From Phellopilus nigrolimitatus (Eukaryota; Basidiomycota; Agaricomycetes; Hymenochaetales; Hymenochaetaceae), in assembly GCA_021029095.1 (NCBI GenBank), contig JAJOHG010000232.1, positions 1 to 41,255 of the forward strand: a stretch of 41,255 bases of DNA, read 5' to 3'. The first letter of the stretch is position 1; each line of letters opens with the position of its first letter. Below, one piece after another: positions 1 through 9,992 of this stretch. The translations under genes and the position numbers were made by a program. Below the pieces are notes generated by a model, which was given only the letters and a program-made list of their open reading frames with translations, did not search any database and was not told the DNA's origin.

Positions 1-60
1 CCCAGGATTGTAACGATGGCCCCTAAATGCTTTCAATCCGAATGACCGAACCAAGCGGTA

Positions 61-660
61 TCGATCGTTGGTGATGCCCCTGCTACCGAGTGGTACCCAT
101 TGAGAGCCTGCGTGATCGATCCCATTGTCAATTCGTCAATGTTCGTCTTTGTTACGATCTTCTTCTAGACCAGGTCATAAATTGCGATCGAATAGCCATA
201 TGATCTATTTTCTCCACTTAGCTCTCGAAATCTCGTACAATTTCTCACAATCAGGAGGCGTAGTACTGCGCAGCACTGCGTGTTTCAAAAAGTATAATCT
301 GCTAAACGGAAATAGTGGAACAGGCAAAAATAACGATGCGCGGTTCAAGCACCGCTTAACACAGCACAACCGACCAGCGCGCACGGCGTCATTGGCCGCA
401 AGTAGCACGAAAGAAATTGCGTGCCGTTCTTCGAAATTGACGGTCGTCTTAGAATGCAGACGAATCATCAAAGAAAGATGAGTCGTGTTTATAAAAGGGC
501 TTCGTGCTTATCATAGGTACAGGCGTTTGATGAAGTCCGGCTCTTAAGCAAATTGCAGGACTTCTGGAAATCAAGATAGATCTTGCGCAGGAAGTCGAGG
601 CACAGGTAACAAGACGCAATCAGGCTCACGTGCAAAGGCGGTCCTTTGAGCTTTTAAGGA
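61..660. repeat. Diverged repeat block, copy A
   Basis: This stretch resembles 2041-2620 in the same orientation. Matching landmarks include the segment around 112-150 (gatcgat..cattgtcaattcgtcaa) against 2125-2155, the 'cttagcacagcac/ttaacacagcacaa' stretch near 355-368 against 2340-2352, and the most conserved part (tcaagataga.cttgcgcaggaagtc) at 572-597 against 2512-2538. The alignment is patchy with many substitutions and small gaps, so the duplication is old. Neither copy keeps a common open frame, so I read it as non-coding or decayed. Copy B lies upstream of the intact CipC gene on that gene's strand, so copy A may be the upstream flank of another CipC copy beyond the left edge. Confidence 0.65.
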
Positions 661-783
661 GCTGGAGGAAACACTAATGACCCATCATAGTGAGGCCGAC
701 AGAAGATGGCTAAGAGACGTAAAGAAGCGACAAGATAAAAGAGTGTCGATCAACGTCGATCACGACGTGCGCCAAGGAGACAC

Positions 784-831
784 CTGGTCGTAGGCCTGAG
801 TACGGTCAGAGTCGCTGCTGAACCGACTCAT
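784..831 (-). pseudogene. Solo first exon of a CipC paralogue (relic)
   Basis: On the minus strand an ATG at 831 opens 16 codons, MSRFSSDSDRTQAYDQ, followed directly by a GT splice donor (GTGTCT). Length, donor position and most residues match exon 1 of the intact CipC gene at 1840-1887 (MGLFSHDSDQAQAYNQ). Similarity continues into the upstream flank (about 832-880 against 1888-1935, including a shared tgagtag motif). No counterpart of CipC exons 2 to 5 could be found between 480 and 783, so the body of the gene is gone. It is probably a remnant of a tandem duplication; I expect no functional product. Confidence 0.7.
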
Positions 832-1209
832 ATAGTACGGTGTGATGATTTGAGTAGTATGTCTTGTAGTGGCGGAGAGGTGGGGCTGCTTCATATTCAG
901 TAATTCTTTGCTACAAAAATAGCTGATCCAATCACCTGTTAATCTCTAACCTTCCCATACCCATTGTGCTGAGGGAATTTTCGTGCAGAGCGACAGAACG
1001 AAACACCATGCGCAGTCAGCCGTTAATAACTACGTCTGCATCACTTGCGGGCTTGAATGTTCTTGTCCAAGTCAGCCACAATCAGATCCCTCGAACTAAT
1101 GCAGAAAGTCCATAACACATTCGTACATCGATTATCAGGGTTCATATCAAGCTACTATACAGGTTACAAGTAATCCTTTTCCAAATCGCAAACAATTCAT
1201 CATGCAGAG
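832..1209. other. Intergenic, 3' flank of cipC
   Basis: This 378-bp stretch lies between the CipC relic and the stop codon of the intact gene. Its first ~50 bp resemble the CipC upstream flank. No coding potential or clear regulatory site was seen in the rest. Confidence 0.5.
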
Positions 1210-1887
1210 TTAATAGTCTTGCGCGACCTGGCTGTTGACCTGCTGCTTAGCATGATGCTTCGCCTTCTCCTTGTCGAAGAAATTCAACTAGGTGAAGCGC
1301 TACATCAGCACCGATCAACACTTATTGTAAAGTCATAACTACTCACCCCTTTGGTCTCTACCTCACGGTCAACGAAAGCGCCAGAAAAGCCAGCACTGAG
1401 TGAGTATAATCAGACACCAGAATAAGTTAACAATAAAGCAAAACGTGCGCACAGGAGCTCCTTTGCTTGCGCGTGTGACGCGGGTTTGCCGTTCTTCGCG
1501 ACGTGGTTCTCATAAGCCTTAGTAGCCGCGTAGGCTTATCACATAAAACCACATTAGCTCGCCTTCAGAAACAAAGAACTGTACGTCAACCTACCAGCAG
1601 CACCGCCAAGAACCTCGTGGCTCAGTGACGCTTTATGTTCAGAACTGGTAGACTTCTCCTGGTACCTATCGGAATTGAAACAATCGAGTCAGTTAATGTA
1701 CGCTATAGAACAGACTCAAAAGCGGCTTACTGAAGTCACAGCGTCGCCAGCAGAAAGTGAACCAAAAAGCAACAATGTTGAAGAGTGCCAATCAGCGCCG
1801 GTTCCGACGTGCTTGGCAAGCTGAGGCGAATATACGCACCTGGTTGTAGGCCTGAGCCTGGTCAGAGTCATGGCTAAACAAACCCAT
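1210..1887 (-). CDS. cipC: CipC-like antibiotic/stress-response protein
   Basis: Five exons read as 1887-1840, 1658-1595, 1534-1453, 1395-1347 and 1287-1210. They sum to 321 nt, encoding 106 aa, the usual size for this family. The product has the family's layout: an N-terminal SDQAQAYNQ, a central HKASLSHE, the block YENHVAKNGKPASHAQAKE, then GFSGAFVDR and a Lys/Gln-rich tail ending in FFDKEKAKHHAKQQ. CipC was first described as a concanamycin-induced protein of Aspergillus, and homologues are small soluble proteins often abundant under stress or during plant colonisation; the biochemical role is unknown. A TATATAAA stands about 95 bp upstream of the ATG. The exon 2 acceptor is the second of two close AGs, chosen because it alone keeps the frame. 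A relic of a second copy lies 1 kb away. Confidence 0.9.
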
Positions 1888-1980
1888 GGTGATATTACAG
1901 TTCGGTGTAAGGAGTTGAGTAGAGGATCTGGTAGTTGGAGAGGGAGCTTGATAATCTCCGAAGGGAAAAGGGAAAGGAGG

Positions 1981-1988
1981 TTTATATA
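1981..1988 (-). promoter_or_regulatory. TATA box of cipC
   Basis: Read on the minus strand this is TATATAAA, about 95-100 bp upstream of the cipC ATG at 1887. No matching box was seen upstream of the relic exon at 831. Confidence 0.5.
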
Positions 1989-2040
1989 CCTGCTGTGGTT
2001 AATGACGTCGCCGCACTTGTTCTAAAAATAACTGAAATGG

Positions 2041-2620
2041 TTACCCCATTTTTTTTAACGATTGAACGAAGCTGTTGTCGGTGGGGCCTGCTACTTACGG
2101 AAATGGTACGCATTGGGGACTTCGTGATCGATCACATTGTCAATTCGTCAACGCTCGTCTTCAGTGCGCGATTGATTATTGCATGGCCATATAAACTACT
2201 TTCCACCCTCCACTTTGAAAACAGGAAGTAAAGAACTTGTGAGATCCCCACACTCGAAACGCAGTCGCAGCACAGCTTGTTTCCAAAATGTACGAGGTGG
2301 AACTTGGTGAGACAAGAAGGCGATGCCTTATTATCACCACTTAGCACAGCACGAGCGACGTCACTGGACCACAAGTATCGCGACAATACTTGCCTGCTCT
2401 TCGAAAGTGAAAGATGAGGCACACATAGAGAAGGTTTCACGTCTATAGTACGACAGGCGTCTGACGAAGCCCGGCTTCATGCATGACGAGTATCTTTAAA
2501 GCCTTCTGAAAATCAAGATAGAACTTGCGCAAGAAGTCAGGAAACACATAGCAAAGATCAGAGCAGAAAACAGGCTGGTATTGCAACGCCGCTTTGATCA
2601 AATCGTAATCAGTTAACCCT
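2041..2620. repeat. Diverged repeat block, copy B
   Basis: This is the second copy of the block described at 61-660, same orientation and about 1.98 kb away. It lies upstream of the intact cipC gene, beyond its TATA box. The best-conserved part is around 2505-2540. The open frames on either strand are not shared with copy A, so I do not call a gene here. Confidence 0.65.
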
Positions 2621-3155
2621 AAACGCGACTCCACTCTAATATAGAAACATATGGTACCATGTGTACTCAAAAAAGACAGTTTCAACCACGGAGTACATGA
2701 CGATATTGCTCTGAGGTGATTGGCTCCGCGTTTGTTCGAGATGTCAAGATTAACGATAGCTCTGCAAAAAGGGAAACTAGAGTTTTTTTTTCATTTCTTC
2801 ACCATTACTGGAATCCGGTTCAAGTAGTCAATCGTCTTTGCTCGAGGCAACAGGTGCAGATCGGACACATGTATTTAGCACAGCATCCAGATGAGAAATC
2901 GTAGCCACAAGGAACTTGCTTAAATCCAAAGACAAAAAATAGAGTCCTTAAGGAACAGAATCAAGCAGAAGTGACTCATCGCTGTCGTTGGCGAGGATGA
3001 CCATCGAGGCCAGTGGCACGAAAGGAGTGGCCAGAAAAGGAAGGAGTGACACAGCATCGTCACGCGTTATCGTCAGCGCGGTCGATGGACTCGCGCAGTC
3101 AAGCAAGCTCGTCTGCACCCTCTGCTCACCGCGTCCCTGCTTTTTCAAACACGAT
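2621..3155. other. Intergenic, upstream of snf7
   Basis: About 535 bp between the repeat block and the Snf7 start. The reading frame of Snf7 exon 1 stays open upstream to about 2988, but that part does not resemble the family and is taken as 5' UTR. No clear TATA box was seen. Confidence 0.4.
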
Positions 3156-4078
3156 ATGATGTCGGGCTTTATGAGCTATTTCGTCGGGCGGAGGGACACC
3201 AAACAGGCGGCCCGCGACGCCATTGTGACCCTGCGCCAGCAGCTGCAGATGCTCGAGAAGAAGGAGGACCACCTCCAGAAGAAGGTCGACGAGGAGCTCA
3301 AGAAGGCCAAGGCCAACGCCGTCTCGAACAAATCTGGTGCGCACGTCACCCACCTCCGTCTTATCTAGCTCGTCTAATCAAGTATGTATGCTCTGGTTGC
3401 GCTGTGCGTCTACAGCCGCCACTGCCGCGCTACGACGGAAGAAGGCGGCAGAAACGGAGCTCGACCGCCTGTCGGGCACGCGATTGCAGCTCGAGATGCA
3501 GGTCAATACGCTCGAATCAGCAAATTTCAACCAGGAAACGATGGCCGCGATGAAGAAGGGCTCCGATGCGCTCAGGACGATCCACGGCAACCTGTGCGTG
3601 TGCTGCGCCCGCTTATTTAATAACTCAGCCGCTCGCTCGCTCACCCATTTATCTCAGAACACCAAGCACAGTTGACGCGACGATGGCCGCCATCAACGAC
3701 CAGCGGGAGATCGCAAACGAGATTTCAGACGCAATCTCGAACCCAATGAATGCGGGCATAGACCTAGACGAAGCGAGTCCTTTAATACAGGGGCTGCGCT
3801 CTCCATCGCTAATTATGATGTACTATAGGACGAACTCAAGCAAGAGCTTGCAGATCTGGAGCAGGACGAGCTCAATGACCGCTTGGCTGGCGCCGAACGC
3901 GCACCCACGACGTCGTTACCATCTGCCACGAGGGAAGAGCGTGAGTGCCTTCGAGGTCTTCTTTCTCTTCTGGTATAGCCAAACTCATCTCTTTTGTTGT
4001 TCAGCGATACGACATACAGCGGAAGAGGACGACGAGGAAGCGGAGCTCAAGGCACTTCAAGCGGCTCTGGCTATGTAG
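3156..4078 (+). CDS. SNF7: ESCRT-III subunit Snf7/Vps32 (CHMP4)
   Basis: Five exons read as 3156-3336, 3416-3593, 3658-3772, 3829-3940 and 4005-4078, giving 219 aa (218 from the second of two adjacent ATGs). Snf7 polymerises on endosomal membranes and drives intralumenal vesicle budding and other membrane-scission events. Family marks in order are a short N-terminal MSGFMSYFVGRR, a basic coiled-coil helix (DAIVTLRQQLQMLEKKEDHL), AALRRKKAAETEL, QETMAAMKKG..LRTIHGNL, INDQREIANEISDAIS, the DELKQELADLEQDEL stretch, and an acidic C-terminus ending EAELKALQAALAM, which fits a MIM1-type Vps4-binding helix. Intron 3 (3773-3828) starts with GC (GCGAGT), and no GT donor there keeps the frame. Confidence 0.93.
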
Positions 4079-4685
4079 AATTCATAGATCTCCGCTGCGT
4101 CTTTCTTTCCCTCCTTTCATCACGTCTACCCATCTTTTGTCATTATACACATATCCCTCTTGGTATTATCATCCACCCATTTGGCTCTCTCCCTCCCTCT
4201 CACGTCTCTCCCATGTCTTTGTTGTGTTTTATTATCATCATATCGAGGCCCGCAGCGAATTGTAGTTTAAGTAATGGCACGGAATGATTAAGGTCTGATT
4301 TTTTTCTAAGTATTATTATCTGCAGGAAGCGAAGCCAATTGGTGCAACCGGAAGTCTATTTCGCGAGGTTTGAGGAAAAACTTTGGACTTGGAAACTGGA
4401 CTGTGACATTACGCTCTAGAAATACAAGCAAATATAATATGGACATGGGGTGATGCTCACTACTACCGGTGCAGAAAAGGTCCTGGCGTGCAGTTTCTTT
4501 GCAAGTTAGATCGACGAATAAGTGATAGCGGAGAGGATGCGCGTGCGAAATACGATATAGGAATATAATACACAAGAGAATATGCCTTGGGAGTTTGCAG
4601 AATACTAATGAAAGTGGAGCACAGTCAGAATAACAGGAAGAAAAGCCCAGGGAAATGCACGAATATTTGACAGCGAGACTTGGTT
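4079..4685. other. Convergent intergenic region
   Basis: This 607-bp spacer lies between the 3' ends of snf7 (plus) and the Nem1 gene (minus). It is T-rich just after snf7, as expected for 3' UTR. I see no gene. Confidence 0.5.
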
Positions 4686-6515
4686 CTAGAAGCCGCGGAG
4701 GCCCAGGACGTGCCGCACGTCGCTGGTGAAGCGTAGCGAGTCAAGCACAGGGAGAAGGTCAAGGAGGGCCTCGTCGTTCGGGTCGTGCGTCCAACCCTCG
4801 ATTGGAATCCCGTTCGCTGAATAGAAACGAGGCGTGCTCAGGTAAACGTGATCGCAGAGACGGCGGAGAGAAATAGAACCTTGGTTGATGCTGTAGCTCA
4901 CCGGCGAGTTGTCGATCAGACAGATGCGCGCGAGGTCTTCCTTGAGCACCGACAGGTCCTTCGAATACGAGCCGTTCGGCAGCTGCGTGCAGTGCTGAGA
5001 GGCACGAGTGAGCTGAGCTGCGCATGAACTGAACGAGCTTCACAGCTCAGGCACTTACTTCGCGGAAGAAGCGCAGCGCGAGAATGCCGCGCCCAGCATC
5101 TAGCCAATCGATGACTGGGTCTGCATACTCCTTCATTGACGCCGTGAATATGACCAGCGTATACCATGCTGACACCTATAAGCCACATGACGACGACGTA
5201 GGACGTGGAATGAGCACAAAAATAGTTTGAATAAATCCGAGACCACGCCCACCTTGCGTAAGAAATAGTCGACAAACGGCCGCTTATACACATGGTACAG
5301 CGTGCTGCGCCCGCCCAGAACGACCTCAACCATGTGTCCCGCCTTTCTGTTGCGCCCGAAGCCGATGAGGCTCCCGAAGTTGAGGATCCCGCTGTTTCCG
5401 CCTGACGGGAACAAGGGCCGCGTTGTCGAATGTATGAGCGTCTCGTCCAGATCAAGCACAAGAGTCTTTCGCGTGTGCAGCGGCGTCACTTTGGCAGGCT
5501 GTGAGGGTTGCCCGACAGTTGTCTGAGTACCATGTGGTCGAGGTGGTGTCGGCGGAGAGAGAGTCGCTAACAAGGTGAACGGCGCAGCAGGACCTGTGCT
5601 CGGCGACGCAGGCTCTTGGTCGTCCGCGTCAGACGGGTCTGGAGGGATTAGATTCACAGTAGGCGGGCGGGGCAGCGGCGGGGCGACGGTAGACTGGCTC
5701 AACGGGGATGGGGTCGGGGGCTTCGTCTGGGGTTGCAGCACAATTTTTACAATGTCCGAGGCGCGCTCTCGCACGTACGACCTCTTCCGCCCTGTCCTGA
5801 GCTTTATACGCATCTGCAGCGCACTCGCCGCATCATCATCGCTTTCCTTCTCATCGCCGCTAGTCTCCAACTCTCCCTCCGTTTCCGCTAAACGCACCTT
5901 CGCAGCGTGCCGCAACGAGCGAGTTACCTTGCCCCAAAGCGCGCATAGCGAGCTCGCAAACAGGTAAAGCACACGGACAAAGAACACCCGCCGGACCCAG
6001 CTGAGCTTCGGCGGAAGCGACTTGGACTGGATAGGTGGCGCGGGAATAGATAACATAGGCGCCTCTGCTTGCGCCTGTGGTTGCGAGCTTGCCGTCCCTC
6101 CAGAGCCCGTGGCCGGCGCTGTATCCCGCGAGGAAGTTGAAGGCCAAGCAAGCGCAGAAGTTGATACTGACGTCGAAAGCTGGAAGCGGTTGCTGACGGG
6201 CGTCGAACCCGCGCGCTTGCGCGCACGAACGGACGGCGGCGCGAGACGACGCTGCTGTAGTTGCTGATGCGCGCCCTGCGCCTGCGCCTGCGCCTGCGCA
6301 GATCCGGGAGTCGGAAAGAAGAACGCACGCACTGACGACCAGGTCTTGACGCGCTTCAACGGCGGACGCGTGTCGTAACCTGGGCTGAAGAAAGCGCCGG
6401 GGTCGGCATCGATGAGCGAGCCGTGCTCGTCTGTAGGCGTCGAGGGCGGGGTGTTTGGGACGGAGGCGGATGCGAGGACGTCGAATTGGCGGGAAAGGTA
6501 GGAGAGCGAGTTCAT
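4686..6515 (-). CDS. NEM1: Nem1/CTDNEP1-type nuclear envelope phosphatase
   Basis: Four exons (6515-5253, 5175-5059, 4994-4880, 4816-4686) sum to 1626 nt, 541 aa. Nem1 is the catalytic subunit of the Nem1-Spo7 phosphatase at the ER/nuclear envelope; in yeast it dephosphorylates the lipin Pah1 and so controls phospholipid versus triacylglycerol synthesis. The HAD/FCP-type motif DLDETLIHS is at about residues 355-363, followed by [34 protein letters not shown] and, near the C-terminus, [18 protein letters not shown] hydrophobic segment at about 177-194 ([20 protein letters not shown]) is the likely membrane anchor. The first ~170 residues and 205-335 are low-complexity (Pro/Ser/Gln-rich, with an Ala-Gln run near 74-80 encoded by a gcctgc/gcaggc repeat), so the protein is longer than yeast Nem1. 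A partner Spo7 is not in this window. Confidence 0.92.
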
Positions 6516-6784
6516 GGGTCGAGAGCTCTATGTTGTGCAAGGCGAGATAAGAGATCACGAGGACGACGGAGACGAGAACATGAGGATTGGGATCCAGAAA
6601 GCGTTGCGGTGGTGAGCGTGTTTAGCGTGAGCGTGTGCATCGTGGTCAGCATCATGTCATCCGACATTTTCATATATTTTTATTTTCTTCGAGTTCATTC
6701 ATGCACCCAACAAGAACAATTTAATCCTGTTCTACAACTACACTCTGCTACAGTTTCTCTCTCAACTTCTTATTTCTGGCAGAC

Positions 6785-7769
6785 TCAGGCGACTCGAGCT
6801 CGGAGCTTGTCCAGGATGGCTTGCCCGAGCGGTCCGGCCGACGCTGGGTTCTGGCCGGTGAGCAGGTTCCCAGACTCGACGACCTTCACCTGTCAATATA
6901 ACGAATCGTGAGAATCAAAGAATCGGAGCAATAATACGCTATCAATGCAGCACTTACACCCCATGGTTCGGCGGAAACGTACTTTCCACCAAGCTCTCCA
7001 ATTCTGCTCTCGACGAGGAAGGGAATGTCCTATAATAGAAAGACGGCGTCAATCGAATTGCTTCACACACAATATCCTTGCTTGCTTACCGCCACCTTGC
7101 CGGCTTGCTTTTCTTCCTCATTCGAGAACGACGTCACTTCTCTGCCCGCGAGGATGGACTTTCCTTGAGCGTCCTTCACTCCGACAAGTGCGCTGTCGAA
7201 CACCGATTATAAGTCAGCAGTTCGTTGCCTGCATACTCTAAACATGGGAACGTACGCAGGACCGTGGCAGACCGCGGCGACGATTTTGTTCTGATTGTAG
7301 ACGCTGGTGGCCAGCCTGATGTTGTCAGTGTCCGTGGCGAGGTCGAGAACGGGGCCATGTCCGCCGACGTAGAAGATCGCATCGTAGTCAGATGGCTTGA
7401 CGGAGGAGAGTACCTTTGCATTTGCGAGCTTTTCTTTCACGGTGGGGTCTTGAAGGAAGTCTTGGCTTTGATTGTCCGTAAACATCTAGGAGTAGGTGTC
7501 AGCGTGACGCTTCGCAAGGGCTAGGATGCGAAGAACCTTGACGCTGTCTGTGTCGACTGGCGGGTTAGGGCCAGCCGGCGCGGCGAAGTCGATCACAGTA
7601 TGGTCTTTCAGCACATAATACGGGTGAGCAGCCTCAGGCAGGTACCATCCCTGTTTGTACTTGTCAGTTTTTGTTTTTGTCAAACATGAGACGAGATACA
7701 GACGGTGGCAGCGCCGGTGAGGGTCTTGTTGACGGAAGTGAAAATAAAGAGGACTCTTGGCTGGGACAT
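6785..7769 (-). CDS. Hsp31-like DJ-1/PfpI family protein (glyoxalase III/chaperone type)
   Basis: Six exons (7769-7704, 7650-7537, 7485-7256, 7192-7090, 7029-6958, 6889-6785) sum to 690 nt, 229 aa, typical for fungal Hsp31. Members convert methylglyoxal to lactate without glutathione and act as stress chaperones or deglycases. The expected catalytic set is visible: Glu28 in GWYLPEAAHPYY, the nucleophile elbow AVCHGPA with Cys133-His134, and the YVGGHGPVLDL loop at about 99-109. Downstream blocks include GREVTSFSNEEE and the C-terminal LLTGQNPASAGPLGQAIL. Introns 1 and 2 use weak donors (GTCTGT and GTTCTT) that were chosen because they alone rejoin conserved sequence in frame. The gene is divergent from the AlaX-like gene, with about 250 bp between the two ATGs. 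Confidence 0.92.
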
Positions 7770-8019
7770 TGTAGAAGATGGGGGTTTGGGTGAAAAGGGA
7801 TACGGAGAACAGCAGCCTTTTTATTCGGCTTATTTTATTTTATCTTATTAATGTGGCAGCTGGGTGCGTCATTATGATCAACCGGTTAGGACATAGGCTC
7901 CCGACAATCCCGATGGCGTCGATCCTCAGATTCACGTGGGAACTCTGGATTATGTATGAAAGGTGACAAACAGCTTATACACCCGCTCTCCCTTAGGCTC
8001 ATCACTTCTTCCATGTAAT

Positions 8020-9746
8020 ATGGCCGCCGCCGCCGCCGCCCTCCTCCTCCCTCCAGTGTCCATAACGCCCAAAGACTACCACAGGGTAGTCTCCCCAGAT
8101 CTTCACATCCCGGACGATGTCTCCCTCCCGATCCCAGTCGGTCTGCTCGCCTGCCAGCGTCAGTCCTGCATACACCTCACCTCGCCATGCCTCCTTCCTG
8201 ATTTCTGTGCATTCTAGGCGACCCACTTCTTAGAGAGATCACGTCGACAGTAGTCAGCTGCATAGTCCACCAACCACCAGAACAAGCCTCATCAAGCGGC
8301 AAGAAGAAAAAGTCGGTTGCCGCGTCAGACAAGCTCTTCGAAGTCATCTTGCACGATACCATCCTCTTTCCAGAGGGTGGCGGCCAGCCTTCAGATATCG
8401 GATCCATCAGGCCCGCAAATGGTGAGGAATATGAGGTCGTCGAAGCTAAGCGCCGTGGGGGACATGCTATCCATTTCGTGAAGGCCAAGAACGGGGAAGT
8501 GCATGGCTTGGAGGTCGGCGCACGAGTCACCGCTGCACTCGGCGATGCTGGCTTCACGAGAAGGCTCGACCATGTATGCATGCGTAATGTTCGCGATACC
8601 CTCTGTTCATCCAGTGCTGAACATTCTGCTAGATGTGCATGCACACATCGCAGCACCTCCTCTCCGCGCTCCTCGAGACGCACCTCAACCTGCCCACTCT
8701 CTCCTGGGCTCTCACGACCTATCCTGCTCCCGCGTATGTTGAGCTTCCGCGTGCGCTTTCTTTCGACGAAGTTTCACGCATTCAAGCTATTGCACATGCG
8801 CTGGCGTACGAAGGCCGCGCTGTGCATGTCGAAGTTGAACCACTCGCGGCGGAGAACAGGCCGGGAGTCGCGACCCTCGAAAGCGGCCGCACGGTTGGCA
8901 AGGCCCTCCCTGCAGACTACACAGGCGGCGTGAAGCGTACCGTCATCATCGATGGCGTTGACAAAAACCCGTGAGTCTTTCATGAATATTCAGCGGTCAT
9001 CGCGCATACATTCAGTCTTTCCAGTTTCTACTGACTAACTTCTCTCATTTAACAGATGTTGTGGAACGCACCTCCCCTCGCTGCATAATCTGCAGCTCTT
9101 CCTTCTCCCCCAAACCGAGTCGCTCGCGCGTGGCGCGACGAGCACCGTGCGCCTCTTTTTCCTCTGCGGGCCTCGCCTGCACGCACACCTCTCCGCATCG
9201 CACAATCTACTCGCTGCCGCCGCTGGCACGCTCTCTTGCGGCCCGCCGCTCGTACCCGAACGCGTCGCTCAGCTCGTAGAGGAACGCCGCCGCGCGTCCA
9301 AGCGCGTCGAGGAGCTTGAGAGCGAGCTAGCGCGGGCCGTCGCGGGGGAGCTGCTCCGCGAGATGGAGAAAGGCGCGCCGGTGGATGGGGCTTACGCGAA
9401 GCACTACTACCGCACGGACGACCCGGCATCTGCGCTGGGATTCCTGCAGGCCGTTTCCTCGTCTTTTGTGAAAGCGGCCTCCGACTCGGCTAGCGTCTCT
9501 GCTCGGCCGTATGTTCTCGTGCTGGTCTCGTCGCCCGCCTCGCAGACAGGGCAGAGCACGTCGACGGTGCTCGTGCTGAGCTCCGACGATACGCGCGCTA
9601 AGACAGTCGGCGAGGCTTTGAAAACGAAGCTAGGCGTGAAGGGTGGCGGGCGCGGCACACGCTGGAGCGGGAAGTGGACTGGGGTATGGAAGGTCGGCAA
9701 GGAGGGCGCTCTTGTGCGGGAGCTCTTAGCGGGCGTACAAGTGTAG
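8020..9746 (+). CDS. AlaX/AARSD1-type alanyl-tRNA editing protein
   Basis: Four exons (8020-8158, 8218-8573, 8633-8970, 9056-9746) sum to 1524 nt, 507 aa. AlaX proteins are free-standing relatives of the AlaRS editing domain and hydrolyse Ser-tRNA(Ala) made by mischarging. An N-terminal GLLACQRDPLLREITSTVVS leads into LHDTILFPEGGGQPSD. The zinc-site motifs are HTSQH (His169, His173) and CCGTH (Cys279 or Cys280 with His283). A predicted coiled coil follows (about 345-390), then a C-terminal DHHA1-like region ending near GGGRGTRWSGKWTG. The start at 8020 gives a six-alanine leader (MAAAAAALLLPP) coded by GCC repeats; an upstream in-frame ATG at 7963 is less likely. The final eight codons, including the stop, are tandemly duplicated into the 3' UTR. 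Confidence 0.92.
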
Positions 9747-9770
9747 CTCTTAGCGGGCGTACAAGTGTAG
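9723..9770 (+). repeat. 24-bp tandem duplication spanning a stop codon
   Basis: The 24 bases at 9723-9746 (ctcttagcgggcgtac...tgtag) are repeated exactly at 9747-9770. The unit equals eight codons including the AlaX-like gene's stop, so the second copy stays in frame and ends in its own stop. Without the first TAG the protein would gain the same seven residues again. Confidence 0.95.
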
Positions 9771-9992
9771 GCTTTTCAGTCATATATAAATATATACAAA
9801 TGTAACGGCATTCAGTGCATGTAGACTGCGGTACATAGACCATGAATATAAATGTTGTTATAGGTGATACATGTGGAGAGTCGAAGATTCGTAATAAAAT
9901 ATTGCGAGGAAGTATAAACCAACTTGGATGTTGAAGACTCTGGAAAGCATGCAAGAAAACGCAGAAGGTCATATGGTTCGTGTTAGAGAGCT

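Noticed and set aside
2132..2685. Minus-strand open frames in repeat block B (102 and 80 codons)
   Set aside because: The matching frames are not preserved in copy A, and the starts are not supported by splicing or motifs.
5575..5967. 130-codon open frame on the plus strand opposite Nem1
   Set aside because: It is a GC-rich shadow of the Nem1 exon 1 low-complexity region, and the minus-strand frame carries the conserved HAD motifs.
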